64,000 bases of DNA, taken from positions 145,390,001-145,454,000 of the forward strand of contig JBITNC010000001.1 of assembly GCA_050084985.1 (NCBI GenBank), in the 5' to 3' direction. The notes beneath the pieces were generated by a model. The model was not told the origin of the DNA. It saw only the letters and a program-made list of their open reading frames with translations, and searched no databases. A program made the position numbers and the translations under genes. Shown in pieces: positions 48,116 to 58,480 of the stretch (positions within the stretch are counted from its first letter, which is position 1; the number at the start of each line of letters is the position of its first letter). This DNA comes from Nageia nagi. Its lineage: Eukaryota > Pinophyta.

Positions 48116-50050
48116 TTAAGCATTATAAAGTTGGAAGAAACATAACCTTTTTTGTTTCCTCCAATCATACAAAAGAAAATCAAAATTTTCAAGAAATAAG
48201 TGATGGCACTCCTTCCACTCTCTAAGTGGGATCTCCTCCATTGTTGATGTTGCTCCTCCATTGAGTGCCTCTTTTTTTTTAGTAGCTCCCCCTTCAACAA
48301 AAGTCTTTCCATATGTGATTTTAATCAACCACACTCTTTCATCTCTTGGATGGTCTTCAAACCATTCTTGTAGTGGCATTCCATCAATGGTATAAGTATT
48401 GGTTTTCAAGAACCAATCTCTCTCACAATGGTGTTTGAACCATTCTTTCATCTCTCTCTCATTTTTTATATGGTGTTTAAACCATGTTTGCAAGTAGTCA
48501 TTTGCTCTTGCATTCATTACATCATAGCATACTCCACATGAGTATGTTCTCATCATTTCACAATAATCATTATACCACACTACTCTCTCACAAATGTCTA
48601 CACACACTTTGAGACAATAGAAAGCCACACATTGGCTAATTACATATGCAAATTTGAGTTGCTCCTCACACAAAGTTTCACTCAAAAAATCACACCTAAC
48701 TAAGGTTTTACATTCTTCATTTGGATCCACATGACCCAAGTTTTTCATCAATGTCTTCTCCCAAGGAAGACTCTTCAATGTTGTCTCCATGATGCAATCC
48801 TCAAGCAATGCCTTGATAAGACATTCTCCTCCATTCTCCATAGCCTTCAAGCTATCCTTCACACATCTAATCAGTAAACATTCATTAGTAGCATTAGCAA
48901 ATAAGCCAAAAAATAAGAAATCATTTTCTCTAATGATGTTTTGGTGAGTAGATATCCACATTAATCTTTCCTTTGATGTTGCTTTTAAAGCAATCATTTC
49001 TTCATTCATGATAAGGAATTCCCATGATTCCTCTTTGCATATTATTGCATTTATAAGAAAACTCTCAAGATCTTTTGATGCCTCCATTTCACCATGAAGT
49101 CCATCAATGGCTATCTCATTATCTTCTATCTCCTCCTTGAGATAGTCATCTTCACAAAGTACTATCTCACTATTCTTTCTCTCCTCCTTGAGATATACTT
49201 TTTCATTCACTCTTGGTGAGTGATCTTCTTGCATGAACATGGAGTTTATAGCCTCCATTTCTTCTTCATCAATGACCTCTCTAAGATCATCATCCCATAT
49301 TGTCTTCATAAGACAATCATCATGTGTCTCCTCCATGAAGCATTCCTCATCTTCTCCTCTCTTCTCAATAAGAAGAAGATTCTCACATACACTCTCCTCC
49401 TTGAGAGTTTCTTCTTGGTGATCTTCACATTGGGTGTCTTCACCATCAACTTGAGCAATGGAATCATCATCACATATGATTTGATCCTTGTCTTCATTCA
49501 CTCCATGTGAGTGAGTTTCATCTACTCCATGTGAGTAGTTTTCAGCCATGGAACACTCCTCCTTAAGGGTGTCATCATCTTGTTCTTTATAAAAAAAGAA
49601 CTCTTGCCAACATTGGGTTGACTCCTCCTCATTCTCCATCATAAGAATGGGTTCACAATATGCCTCTTCCATGAAGCATTCATCATCATATGGCTGAAAT
49701 GGTGTCTTCAATGAACACTCTTCAAATGTCTCCTCCATAAGACATGGATCATCACAAGGCCAATCTAATTCCTCTCCAAGGAATTCTCCTTCATAGTTTT
49801 CATCATATGTGTCTTCATAAGATTCTCTCAATGCTTTCCAAGCTATTGTAGCTGATTTACAATTAGCAATGATTGGAAAAACATTCTCTTTCATGGCTTT
49901 TCTCAAGTCCATGAGAGCTAAGCAATTTTGATATTGCTTTTGTTTCTTTTTTCTTTTCTCCTCTCCTTCAAGAGACTTCCAAGATGGAGGTTCTTCATAT
50001 CCTTCTTGGACTATATCCCAAAATCCTTTTGCCTTCATCAAGTTTTTCAT
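48116..50050 (-). CDS. Gag-like 644-codon ORF with acidic repetitive extension
   Basis: Residues 1-80 resemble the second part of the Copia-type gag (UBN2) domain: MKNLMKAKGFWDIVQEGYEEP, then NCLALMDLRKAMKENVFPII and ATIAWKALRESYED. Residues about 80-345 are strongly acidic, with a recurring CFMEE(T/A) or CLM(E/K)T word in an asp/glu context. Residues about 345-560 are mixed and cysteine-containing, with ECLIKALLEDCIMETT. Near the end a W-F-x2-H unit repeats (TWFKHH, EWFKHH, EWFEDH). No zinc knuckle, DTG, D-D-E or YVDD motif is present. The true gag start probably lies upstream: at 50051-50125 the same frame reads MYEDLLLPKFDG, stop, NYAWWSII, then this ATG, so one TAA codon at a position where Copia gag usually has an internal residue cuts off the conserved FDG-x-NY start. 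The 644-codon openness in AT-rich DNA argues for recent selection or youth. Confidence 0.85.
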   Translation of the reverse strand: MKNLMKAKGFWDIVQEGYEEPPSWKSLEGEEKRKKKQKQYQNCLALMDLRKAMKENVFPIIANCKSATIAWKALRESYEDTYDENYEGEFLGEELDWPCDDPCLMEETFEECSLKTPFQPYDDECFMEEAYCEPILMMENEEESTQCWQEFFFYKEQDDDTLKEECSMAENYSHGVDETHSHGVNEDKDQIICDDDSIAQVDGEDTQCEDHQEETLKEESVCENLLLIEKRGEDEECFMEETHDDCLMKTIWDDDLREVIDEEEMEAINSMFMQEDHSPRVNEKVYLKEERKNSEIVLCEDDYLKEEIEDNEIAIDGLHGEMEASKDLESFLINAIICKEESWEFLIMNEEMIALKATSKERLMWISTHQNIIRENDFLFFGLFANATNECLLIRCVKDSLKAMENGGECLIKALLEDCIMETTLKSLPWEKTLMKNLGHVDPNEECKTLVRCDFLSETLCEEQLKFAYVISQCVAFYCLKVCVDICERVVWYNDYCEMMRTYSCGVCYDVMNARANDYLQTWFKHHIKNEREMKEWFKHHCERDWFLKTNTYTIDGMPLQEWFEDHPRDERVWLIKITYGKTFVEGGATKKKEALNGGATSTMEEIPLREWKECHHLFLENFDFLLYDWRKQKRLCFFQLYNA

Positions 50051-51541
50051 TATTATGCTCCACCAAGCATAATTTTATCCATCAAACTTGGGTAGTAACA
50101 AGTCTTCATACATGGTTTCCATTTCCATTTGTGTAGATTTAATAAATCTTCAGCAACTTCAAATCTTCATTAATATGGATATCAGTTTCATGCATAAAAA
50201 CACTCCCAATCATTCTTTTTAAATTCTCAACACCAACTCTCTCTTTACCAATAATTTAACATGGACCTCCACATCACATCCATAGAATGAGCATAGGTTA
50301 GTCTCATGCTGCCTTCTATGGATGTCACTCCTCAGCTCAGGCCACAAAAATGTGTGAAAAACCACCAAACATTCCTCGTCCATGCAGTGAACGTCTCCTC
50401 CTCTCTGCCTTCATGCTCATCTCCTTTAGAGTCTCCTCACTGGATCTATGATCCCTTTAAGATGCCAATACACTCTGGTCTCTATCATGTGGGCAATTCT
50501 AAGCTCATTTTCTGATAATGGTTACTATCAAACTAGTCTCCTCTCATAGCTCGCTAGCAACTCTTCACGCACGTCTCCTCTGCGCATGTTTCCTCCTCCA
50601 TGAGCAATAATAATGCACCTTCATGAGCAACACTTCACGTACCATGTGAGCTCCACATGAGCTTCATGCAAGCCACCTCCAGATCATGTGTAGCCTCCTT
50701 CAGCAGATTGTGTGCCTCGTTGCTCCTTCATGAATGTCTCCTCCCTTTGTGCATCACACAAGCCTCCTCCGTGAGCAGTTTCAACCCTCCATGAGCAGTT
50801 TCAGATGAGATGATTTTCTACACAAATGTCATGTGATTCCTCTATGTGACTCTATCCACAAAATGTGAGCTACATACCATGAACAGCAAGCCACCTCTGC
50901 TTCACGTGATCTCCTTCACTGTGCAGGTCACCTCCTTCACACACATGAAACCTCCTCGTGATGGCTTTCTCTTTCGCGTGAGCTACAAACCTCCTCATGA
51001 TGGCTTTCTCTTCTATGTGAGTTTCCAAACCACACAAGCTCTTCTAACTAGCCTCATCTCCTCTACACGAGCCACCTTTGCGTGAGCTTCACGTCTCCTC
51101 TTCCTTCATGCGAATGTCCTCTCCACCTCCACGCAGGGCACGAAATGCATGAGGGAAATATCAATAAATAGTGCTACGATCTCCATTTCAACAGCAAGCA
51201 TCCTAAGCAAACATGCATATATCTTCTCCCTTCATGCAAAATGGATCAATTCATACATTTCCTCTACCATGCAACATACCTCCTCTAGTAGGTCACGAAA
51301 CGTAGGACTTCTAATATGCGCAGATCTCTCTACGCGGGACTTCTCCTCTCTGACCTCCACTGCTTCAGAAATGAATGTGCAGTCTCCTTTTCATCTGGTT
51401 GCACATGCTTCTAAACATAAGCTCTCCTTTCTGCTATGCATGGGTTTCCTTCAAACCTCATGCAACTATTTTTTCTCCAAGCAAATGTTTAGTCTATTCC
51501 AGATTCTCTTTCAATCTTCAAAATAGCAAACACTACTTCAG
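50051..51541 (-). other. Leader of the gag-only element, CT-rich on plus strand, with short repeats
   Basis: About 1.5 kb between the primer site and the gag start. It is richer in G and C than anything else in the window and contains roughly two dozen CG dinucleotides. Short words such as CATGAGCA, CTCCTCC and CACGTCTCC recur many times. One 39-base unit is duplicated (CCTCCTCGTGATGG at 50951 and CCTCCTCATGATGG at 50990). The 125-codon plus-strand frame (51149-51526) is antisense to the leader and serine-rich, probably chance. Confidence 0.6.
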
Positions 51542-51748
51542 CTAACTCATGCAGCTTTTTTCAGAGGCTTTGGATCTCACACTTGCAATAATTTGATAAA
51601 TTCTTTGCAATGCATCCACAAGCTCAATAACTTGATGACAGTCCTTGAGGAGCTTGATAAGATCCTTCAAGACTTCACCCACTCTAACCCTATGATCAAC
51701 TATGCTCTGATACCAATTGAGAGAACTATAATGTTCTTTATTACTCAT
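51542..51748 (-). CDS. Possible 68-codon leader ORF spanning the LTR edge and primer site
   Basis: It starts with ATG inside the last 31 bases of the 5' LTR and runs through the primer binding site into the leader. After MSNKEHYSSLNWYQS, much of which is fixed by the LTR and primer site, it has a regular amphipathic stretch: GEVLKDLIKLLKDCHQVIEL then VDALQRIYQII, which could form a coiled coil. No known domain. If the transcript starts within the LTR it would be the first ORF. It could be chance, since part is constrained by the primer site. Confidence 0.3.
   Translation of the reverse strand: MSNKEHYSSLNWYQSIVDHRVRVGEVLKDLIKLLKDCHQVIELVDALQRIYQIIASVRSKASEKSCMS
51701..51715 (-). other. Primer binding site of the gag-only element
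   Basis: Minus-strand TGGTATCAGAGCATA lies two bases after the 5' LTR and is complementary to the 3' end of initiator methionine tRNA, the usual primer of plant Copia elements. Confidence 0.9.
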
Positions 51749-52034
51749 AAAAATGAGTTACATATATAGGCTTAAGAAAGCCATTACAAGACAAGATAAG
51801 AAGTTGAGGATAATATTCTCAACCCATAATAAAACTCTAACTTCACACTATACGTATCACCCTTAGATCACTACATGACAAATTTGTTATAACAACAAAT
51901 CACAAGGAATATACCCTAAATATTTAATCCTAGACTTTAGACTTTAGGAAAATACTTTAGGGAAAATACTCTTAGTCCTAATTAATTAATCTAGTAACTT
52001 AGGACTTAGGGATATGTAGGGTATAATTCCAACA
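51718..52034 (-). repeat. 5' LTR of the gag-only element
   Basis: Partner of 47761-48077. A TATATATG box lies at about 51762-51769, near the minus-strand 3' end, leaving a short R-U5 segment. Confidence 0.95.
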
Positions 52035-52355
52035 TTTTAAACAAGTTTTTACATGAGCTTTACAATCCTCTTCCATAGTAGGCCAATAATATCCAATCCT
52101 CAAAATTTTGGTGTGTAGTGCCTTTGCATGGAAATGAACACCACATAAACCATCATGAGCATGTTCCAAGGTAGTAGCTATCTCATATTGTGTCAAACAT
52201 ATTAATAATTCAACATCAAATGACCTCCTAAATAAAACTTCTCCAATGATCACATATCTTATTGCAGTTCTTTTCAATCTCACTATTTCATTTCTATCAA
52301 AATTTTCAAGAATTATTTGATTTTTTAAATAATTGTAGATATCAAAGTACCAATT
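52035..52355 (-). pseudogene. T1b integrase zinc-binding domain (upstream half, cut by insertion)
   Basis: Read from 52355 down: RTAIRYVIIGEVLFRRSFD, then HAHDGLCGVHFHAKAL, GYYWPTMEEDC and VKTCLK, the H-H-C-C zinc finger of retroviral-type integrases. The frame runs into the gag-only element, whose LTR supplies the next residues of an artificial frame ending at 51999. On the other side of the insertion the T1b frame resumes at 47760 after the TTTTA duplication. Confidence 0.88.
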
Positions 52356-52943
52356 CTAAAAATCATTCTCTTCCATAATAAGACAAGCTTGAACCTCATC
52401 CATATGATCTATGTAAGAAGGAGAGCTTAACTTACAAATTATGAGGATGGTCTCTTCTTCCTCAATCTCAATTGGTGCTAGAGAAGATGCACTCGCCATT
52501 GCATCTGCATACCTATTATTAGTTCTTGAAATATTTTGAATAGTATATCTATCAAATTCATCCAATAAATTAGTTACCATAAGTCTATAAGGATTTAAAT
52601 TTTGATCTTTAGTATCAAATAAATCTTGCACTTGATTGATAACAATTTGTGAATCACCATATATCTCTATATCCTTAATTTTCAAATTTACAACAACTTT
52701 CAATCCTAATATCAGTGCCTCATATTTAGCCATATTATTTGTGCAAATAAAATCAAGTTTATAATCCATAGGGATTACATCATTTGTAGGAGATACCAAG
52801 ATAGTACCTACTTCTACTCCATAATAGCATTTTGAACCATCAAAATACAGAGTCCAAATAATGGGCTCATCTTCCATGAGGCATATGTAGTCATCAAGGA
52901 TTGTGATCTCATCAAAGTCACGTAGTTGGCATCCCTCTAGCAA
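52356..52943 (-). pseudogene. T1b second (archaeal-type) RNase H
   Basis: An open piece of 195 codons. Catalytic carboxylates are visible in order: D of TLYFDGSKC, E of KYEALILGL, D of IYGDSQIVINQV and D of RYADAMAS. The N-A-E-YEALI-x-GL and GDSQ-V-x2-Q signatures are those of the extra RNase H found in Tat-lineage elements, in addition to the usual RNase H at 52944-53436. All four acidic positions are kept, so this is the best preserved domain of T1b. It would degrade RNA in RNA-DNA hybrids during reverse transcription. It is part of the pol polyprotein and has no start codon of its own. Confidence 0.9.
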
Positions 52944-53436
52944 ATCTATATGCCACTAGCAGTGTGGTTCACCTTGATATTTGTGTGGAAATTCTTCATG
53001 TATGATTTCTTCATATTGAGGGAAATCAACTATTAAATTTGCTATTTCTTAGCCTTTAATAGATTTTTGCTTTACAACATTGATATCAAATTCCTATAAC
53101 AACATTAGCCACTTTACAAGTCTGCCTGATAGATGCTGCTTAGCCACAAGCTAATTCAATGGGTTAATTGGACTAATAATAAATGTAGTGCAATATAATA
53201 AATAATTCCTTAATATTTTAGTAGTTAAGATAATACCATAGCAAATTTTTTACATAGGAGTGTATCTAGTCTCATAGTCAATTAACATTTTGTTAAGATA
53301 ATAGATGGCTCTTTCCTTATGTTTTGTTATCTTATTGATAAAGCATTGTGCCTAATGCATATAATGTGGCTAGGATGTATAAGTACATAGGTTTTAAAAC
53401 TTCCATGGGCACTAGAATAGGAGGATTAGAAAAATA
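52944..53436 (-). pseudogene. T1b first RNase H and connection
   Basis: Read from 53436 down in shifting frames: PPILVPMEVLKPMYLYI, ALGTMLYQ, KERAIYYL-like remnants with DYETRYTPM, then LSGRLVKWLMLL and EFDINVVKQKSIKG. This matches the standard Ty3/gypsy RNase H after the reverse transcriptase thumb. Frameshifts and stops are frequent. Confidence 0.75.
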
Positions 53437-54570
53437 TTATTTGATATCCTCAAATTCTTTTTGATAATTTTCATCCCATATGAATTTGACATCCTTTTTG
53501 AGCAAATGGATGTATGGCCTAGATTTATCTCCAAGTTGTGAAATGAATCTTCTAATTAAACTTATTTTACCTTGGAGACTCCTTAATTGTCTTACATTTT
53601 TGGGTGAAGGTATACTAATAATGGTTTTAACCTTCTTAGGGTTTACTTCTATTCCTTGATTAGAAACCATGAATCCTAAAAATTTACCAGAAGTAGCCCC
53701 AAATGCATATTTTTGAGGTTTAAATCTTAGTTTGTACCTTTTCAAAATGGTGAATACCTATTCAAGTGCTTGTAAATGATCTTGTTCTTGCTTGGATTTG
53801 ATAAGAATATCATCAACATATACCTCCATAATTTTATGAATGTGCTTATGAAACATGGTAACCATTGCTCTTTGGTATGTAGCTCCTACATTTTTAAGTC
53901 CAAAAGGCATAACCATACAATAAAAATTACCCTAAGGGGTAGTAAAATTTGTTTTATGTTGGTCAATAAGGTTAATAAATATTTGGTTATAGATAGAGAA
54001 TCCATCCATAAATGACAATGTATCATGACCAACTATATTATCAATAATCATATCAATATTAGGCAATGGAATATAATCTTTTGGACAAGCATTATTAATA
54101 TCAAAAAAATCAATACATACATGGATCTCAATAGTTGGTTTAGAAATAGGGAAAATATTTTCCATCTATTTATAATAGTCAATTGGTCTTATGAATCCAA
54201 CATTCAAATATTTCTCAATTTCTTTCTTGACTAGTAATACCTTAAAAGGATGCATCTTTCTTGGTTTTTGTTTGATTGGCTTGGCTCCCTCTTTCAATGG
54301 TAAATTATGCATAAAAATGAAGGATCTAAACCTAGCATATCATCATAATACCAAGAAAAATTCTTAGAATACTCAATGAATTTATTTTTGTACCTTTCTT
54401 ATTATGGAGGAGGTATGGCTATTCCAATTTGTACACATCTTTCATCATCTAAAGTGCCAATATTGATGTGTATCAACTCTTCTTATGGAAATGTGAGATC
54501 TTATTTTCTTTTGCAATAATGATGGTAGCTCCTCAGTGCTTAGTACAACATCATCAACTAAATCTAAGGG
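53437..54570 (-). pseudogene. T1b reverse transcriptase
   Basis: Read from 54570 down: IGTLDDERC, NKFIEYSKNFSWYYDDMLGL, a (frame-changed) PLKEGAKPIKQKPRKMHP, EIEKYLNVGFIRPIDY, stop, MENIFPIS, IHVCIDFFDINNACPKDYIP, FMDGFSIYNQIF, stop, FYCMVMPFGLKNVGATYQRA and the catalytic MEVYVDDILIKS (YVDD at 53809-53820). Then RYKLRFKPQKYAFG, KFLGFMVSNQGIEVNPKK and SLQGKISLIRRFIS. Stops at 54166-54168, 53932-53934 and 53758-53760 are all TAG; the first two sit where tryptophan is usual. The enzyme would copy element RNA into DNA and is inactive here. Confidence 0.92.
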
Positions 54571-55066
54571 TTAGACCTGCAATACTTCATGAAAATTGAT
54601 CTCTTTACCAAAATAATTATATTCATTAAGGATATAAGTTGCCTTATGTTTCTCATTAGATTTGGGAAATTCTAAGTGTGCCCCTAAGTATTCAAGAAGA
54701 TCATTATCTATACTAAAATAGTCAAATTCAAGAGGTATAGAATCATCAATCCATGTATCTACATCAATATCATCTGATAACTCTATCAAATTGCATTCTT
54801 TAATAAATTTAATAGGACCCTTTTTTTGTTTTACTTGATCCTCACTACCCAAGCCTATTTTGGTCATTTGAGCCTTAGAAGTATCAAGGAAAGTAGGCAT
54901 TCCTTATTTAGATTTTCCTAAATCCCCCCTTTCTATTTGTAATTTTGAACTGTGTACTTGTGAACAAATGAAGAGGGAAATATCTTACCTAGTTTAGAAG
55001 ATGATGGTATGTATGTTTGTTGAAGAGGTTTGGCTTGATATTTTAGATAAGATAGATCAAGATTGG
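54571..55066 (-). pseudogene. T1b linker between protease and reverse transcriptase
   Basis: An open frame at 54571-54900 plus upstream frame to 55066: NLDLSYLKYQAKPLQQTYIP type text, then KAQMTKIGLGSEDQV and an acidic segment. Such a linker lies between protease and reverse transcriptase in Tat polyproteins. The protease itself is absent because the third-family element begins at 55067. Confidence 0.65.
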
Positions 55067-57231
55067 TGTAATGCATCCACTAATTATCATCAACCAAAGC
55101 CCTAATTTTTGGCCTTTTTTTTGTAACACTTGAATGATCTAGGAATGAACAAAGTGATCCCACATGAGTTTGATATGCTACTAGCTAGCTCAGCACTCAC
55201 ATGGCAAGACTGGATAAGAACTCAGGGTAACCAACCCTAATAAATTTTTTCTAGTGTTCACTTTGCAACACTCACCCTATTGAAAAGACACCTCAAAAGT
55301 AACCTCACCATTCCTATTCCACATCTTATGTGTAATAAGCTTTTTGATTACAATGTAGGGGTTTTATACTTAGGGCCCATATCACTTGAGAGATCACACT
55401 TCCACTAAGTTAGTCATCATCTCATGATGATAACTCTCCATCTTATAGGAGTAGTTAACTTGTCCTAGGTAAGCTTCCTTATGAATGGGTAGCATTGCCT
55501 ATGAAAAAATTGTCATATCCCTATCTGCTAATTGCAAGTGATATGAATACTAATTACCCTCATCTAATAATAGTAGTTTTTTTAATTACTATCTCCACTT
55601 GACTCACTTGTTGGGGAATGTGAGTACTAACCTATCCAAAACTATTAGTTAGTCCCACCATGTGGTTTGACATCCCCATGCCCATAAATTGGGGAGCCAT
55701 GGATATTAAACAATATCCTCAAGTGGTTGGTTAGTCTAATATATTTTTAAATGTGTTGACAAAAGAACCACCTATGTCCTATTGATCATATACTAATATT
55801 TTCAAATAGTGAAGTGGGTATAAGTCATGTTCTAAGGTTTAACACCATTCATCTTTACCAATGAAGGGTACCTCGAAAGTTGACATTATAGCTTATGCAA
55901 GAAGGCACATATTTTCTTGTTTTATCCAATATGCATTGTATCATGTATACAGATCCAATTTTTAAAATATCTCTTTAATACATAAAGTAATAAGTTATTA
56001 GGAAGGATCTTGCCACTATTGCAACAAAAGTAATGTGACGCTAAGTGGTCCTCATGTAAAGAATATTCCTTTTATTTGTCATCTAGCAAGGTAGGTTTAC
56101 TTGGTGAAGGTTCTTCATTGCATTTCTTACATTCATCTAAAAAGAATATTGAATGATTCCATTTATCTCATGGGGTCCCACTGATATCCAAATTGATCCC
56201 AAGGGTCCCTAAGATATCCCAAATGCTCACAAATTATCATTTGGAACCTTAACTCTAGGTTAGGTTAATTTTAAGTTGTTGGGATAATTTTGGATTTAAC
56301 AAGAGTAATAACCTAATTCACCTATGAATACTACCTAACAAGTATCAATTCTTACTCCTATTTATCTAAACATAAAACTTAACATGTACTAAGAGATAGC
56401 AAATTCATCTACCCTTCATTTATCATTTAGTATACTAACAAGATATTCATACAATATAATCCTCATTAAGCATTTCTAGGTTAATAATCATTTACAAGAA
56501 GTTTGAATACATCTCATAATTTCATTTTTCAACATATACAATAATGACATAGCTTCCATAAACTTATTACAAGACATTAATACATCATAAGGCTAATACA
56601 CTTTAATGAATTTGGTAACTCATCATCATCTTGTAATAAAAATTAACTGTAAAAATATTGCTTTTTAAGTCATTCTATGCCTTTTTGTGGAAACACATCC
56701 ATAGATCTACAAACATCATGAATCAAGCATTGAGCATCGAGCATCAAGCATTGAACATCTTCATCGATCTTCGAGCATCAAACATCAAACCTTGAACATT
56801 GAACATCCCCTTGGAACTTAGTGGTTGGATCAAGTACTAGGAAGGAAGAGGATCAAGACATCCTTTTTCTTAATTGACCATAATGTAATGCATTCATTTA
56901 TTTAAGACCTCAGGAGAATTTTACATTCTTTATGGAGTACCTTATTTTTCCTTGTTCACATTATATTTCACCATGTTTCTCATATAATTTAGAATGATGA
57001 AATGTATTTGAATTACTCTACTAAGTGTCTTTCAAAACTCAATAATATAATTAGATTTCAATGTTGAAATATTTTTATGAAAGAAAATCTCTCATTATTA
57101 TATAATTATTACTCAACAATTAATTACTAAATACATTATTCAATCTTACTTATATATACACTCATAGCGGGCTTATTTAAACTTTAATTCCTTTTACTAA
57201 GTCCATGGAGACATATAATGTATTTATGTCA
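55067..57231 (-). repeat. 3' LTR of R3a, about 2.2 kb
   Basis: It starts TGTAATGCATCC and ends TTTATGTCA on the plus strand. Its first 1.8 kb align with 25610-27440. The right boundary is inferred from the adjoining purine tract AAGAAGGGG (minus, 57232-57242). Confidence 0.65.
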
Positions 57232-57289
57232 CCCCTTCTTAAATTGTAAACTAAAACCTATTAATGCTTTCATTAGACATGATAGCATG

Positions 57290-58480
57290 GTGAGTGTTTA
57301 TCTTCTAGCAGGTTTAGGTCCCTAATTCCATATTTCCCATTCCCATGATTTTGATTCTATCATCTGAAATGCTAATTCTTGTTATGGAAACCCTTATTTT
57401 TGAAACCTTTATTCCCATGTTGTTTCTTCTCAAACCTTTGAGAATTTCCATCCTTATGATTTTGATTGATATTTCTATTACCATTATGTGGAGCTTATTT
57501 CTCTACATCTCTATTCCTTCGAAAATGTTCCTTGTATTTTTCATCTGGTACATAATTCATGAGGGTTTTTATTTTTCCTAAGTTACCTTTTGCTCTTTTA
57601 GCTAGATCATAAGCTTGTTACAATGTCTTAGGGTTTAGGAAATTGACCATAGTCTTGATCTTGGAATCCAACCCCACAAGGAATCGATGAACCTTCAAGT
57701 GATTTTTATCATCTGGAACATACTTAAGAAGTTTGATGAACTTTTGGTGATAGATTTACACACTCATGGAACCTTGTTGAAGTGTATAATATTTTTCATA
57801 TTTTTTTATCAAAATATACCTGAGGGATAAATCTCTTTTGAAATGTTTCCATGAATTCTAGCCACTTAAAATACTAGATTTTGTGCTCAACTTTGTAGGC
57901 ATTCCACCATTCAAGAGTAATATCTTGAAAGTTGTAGGTAGCCCACATGGTTTTGGTTTTTGGTGATATAGTTTTCATTTAAAAGTAAGTTTTAGCCTCC
58001 TCTAACCATATTTAAATGTGCTCATCTTCTTGCTTTCCATTAAACTTGGTAATTTGAGCTTTCTTCAAATCAAATGCAAGTTCTTATTTGATCCTTACCT
58101 GAATCTAGTTGTTCAATCTACCTGATCTTGCTTGAGTTAGAAAGATTGGATCAAATTATTATCTTGGAGGATCAACTCTTTAACTCAGTAGGTTGTTTAT
58201 CAATTCTTACTGCTCTGCTACCTACTCTTGGATTCTTGTGATGGCTTCTTCTCCTTTGTTGATTTTATTGGAATGGTTAGAAGAACCTTTAGTATTATTT
58301 ATAGGAACTTACTGATTGGCAGTCCTCATTATTCTTCTTCTAACATTTCACCCCCTAACATTTGCATTTTGACCCTTAACATTTCTTTGGTTTGCACTAG
58401 CTTTGGCATTCATGAGAAGGCTATTCACAACACCTTATCATGGTTACATAAACCTCTAGTTACACATCTTGGGATTGCCA
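57290..58480 (-). pseudogene. R3a gag pseudogene
   Basis: Read from about 58480 down: an N-terminal region rich in N, then (58090-57830) KAQITKFNGKQEDEH, WLEEAKTYF, TMWATYNFQDITLEWWNAYK, FKWLEFMETFQKRFIP, which matches the Ty3/gypsy gag core (F-x-G...W...F...A...L-x-G-x-A-x2-WW...F...F-x-P). Around 57480-57350 is a basic N/G/K-rich stretch (NGNRNINQNHKDGN, GNKGFKNKGFHNKN) typical of the RNA-binding end of gag. Several TAG and TAA stops interrupt it. No zinc knuckle is complete. Confidence 0.72.

Larger units (their letters stand above)
47761..52034 (-). mobile_element. Young non-autonomous LTR element carrying only a gag-like ORF (TR-GAG type)
   Basis: LTRs of 317 bp (47761-48077 and 51718-52034) differ at four positions. 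They begin TGTTGGAATT and end TTCTCTCA on the minus strand. The target duplication is TTTTA (47756-47760 and 52035-52039). The primer site TGGTATCAGAGCATA matches the initiator methionine tRNA type used by Copia elements. The polypurine tract is TTAAAGGGGAGAA. The only long ORF (644 codons) starts with a Copia-type gag segment, and there is no protease, integrase, reverse transcriptase or RNase H. Such gag-only elements have been called TR-GAG; they depend on a partner's enzymes. The insertion site is the codon region of the last zinc-finger cysteine of T1b integrase. Confidence 0.95.

Noticed and set aside
49220-49510. 96-codon plus-strand ORF and other short frames across 49220-49510
   Set aside because: They are shadows of the 644-codon minus-strand gag-like ORF, caused by its acidic-rich codons.
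51149-51526. 125-codon plus-strand ORF in the leader of the gag-only element
   Set aside because: It is antisense to the element's leader, serine-rich, and overlaps low-complexity CT-rich DNA. No domain or promoter was seen. Probably chance, aided by the composition of the repeats.
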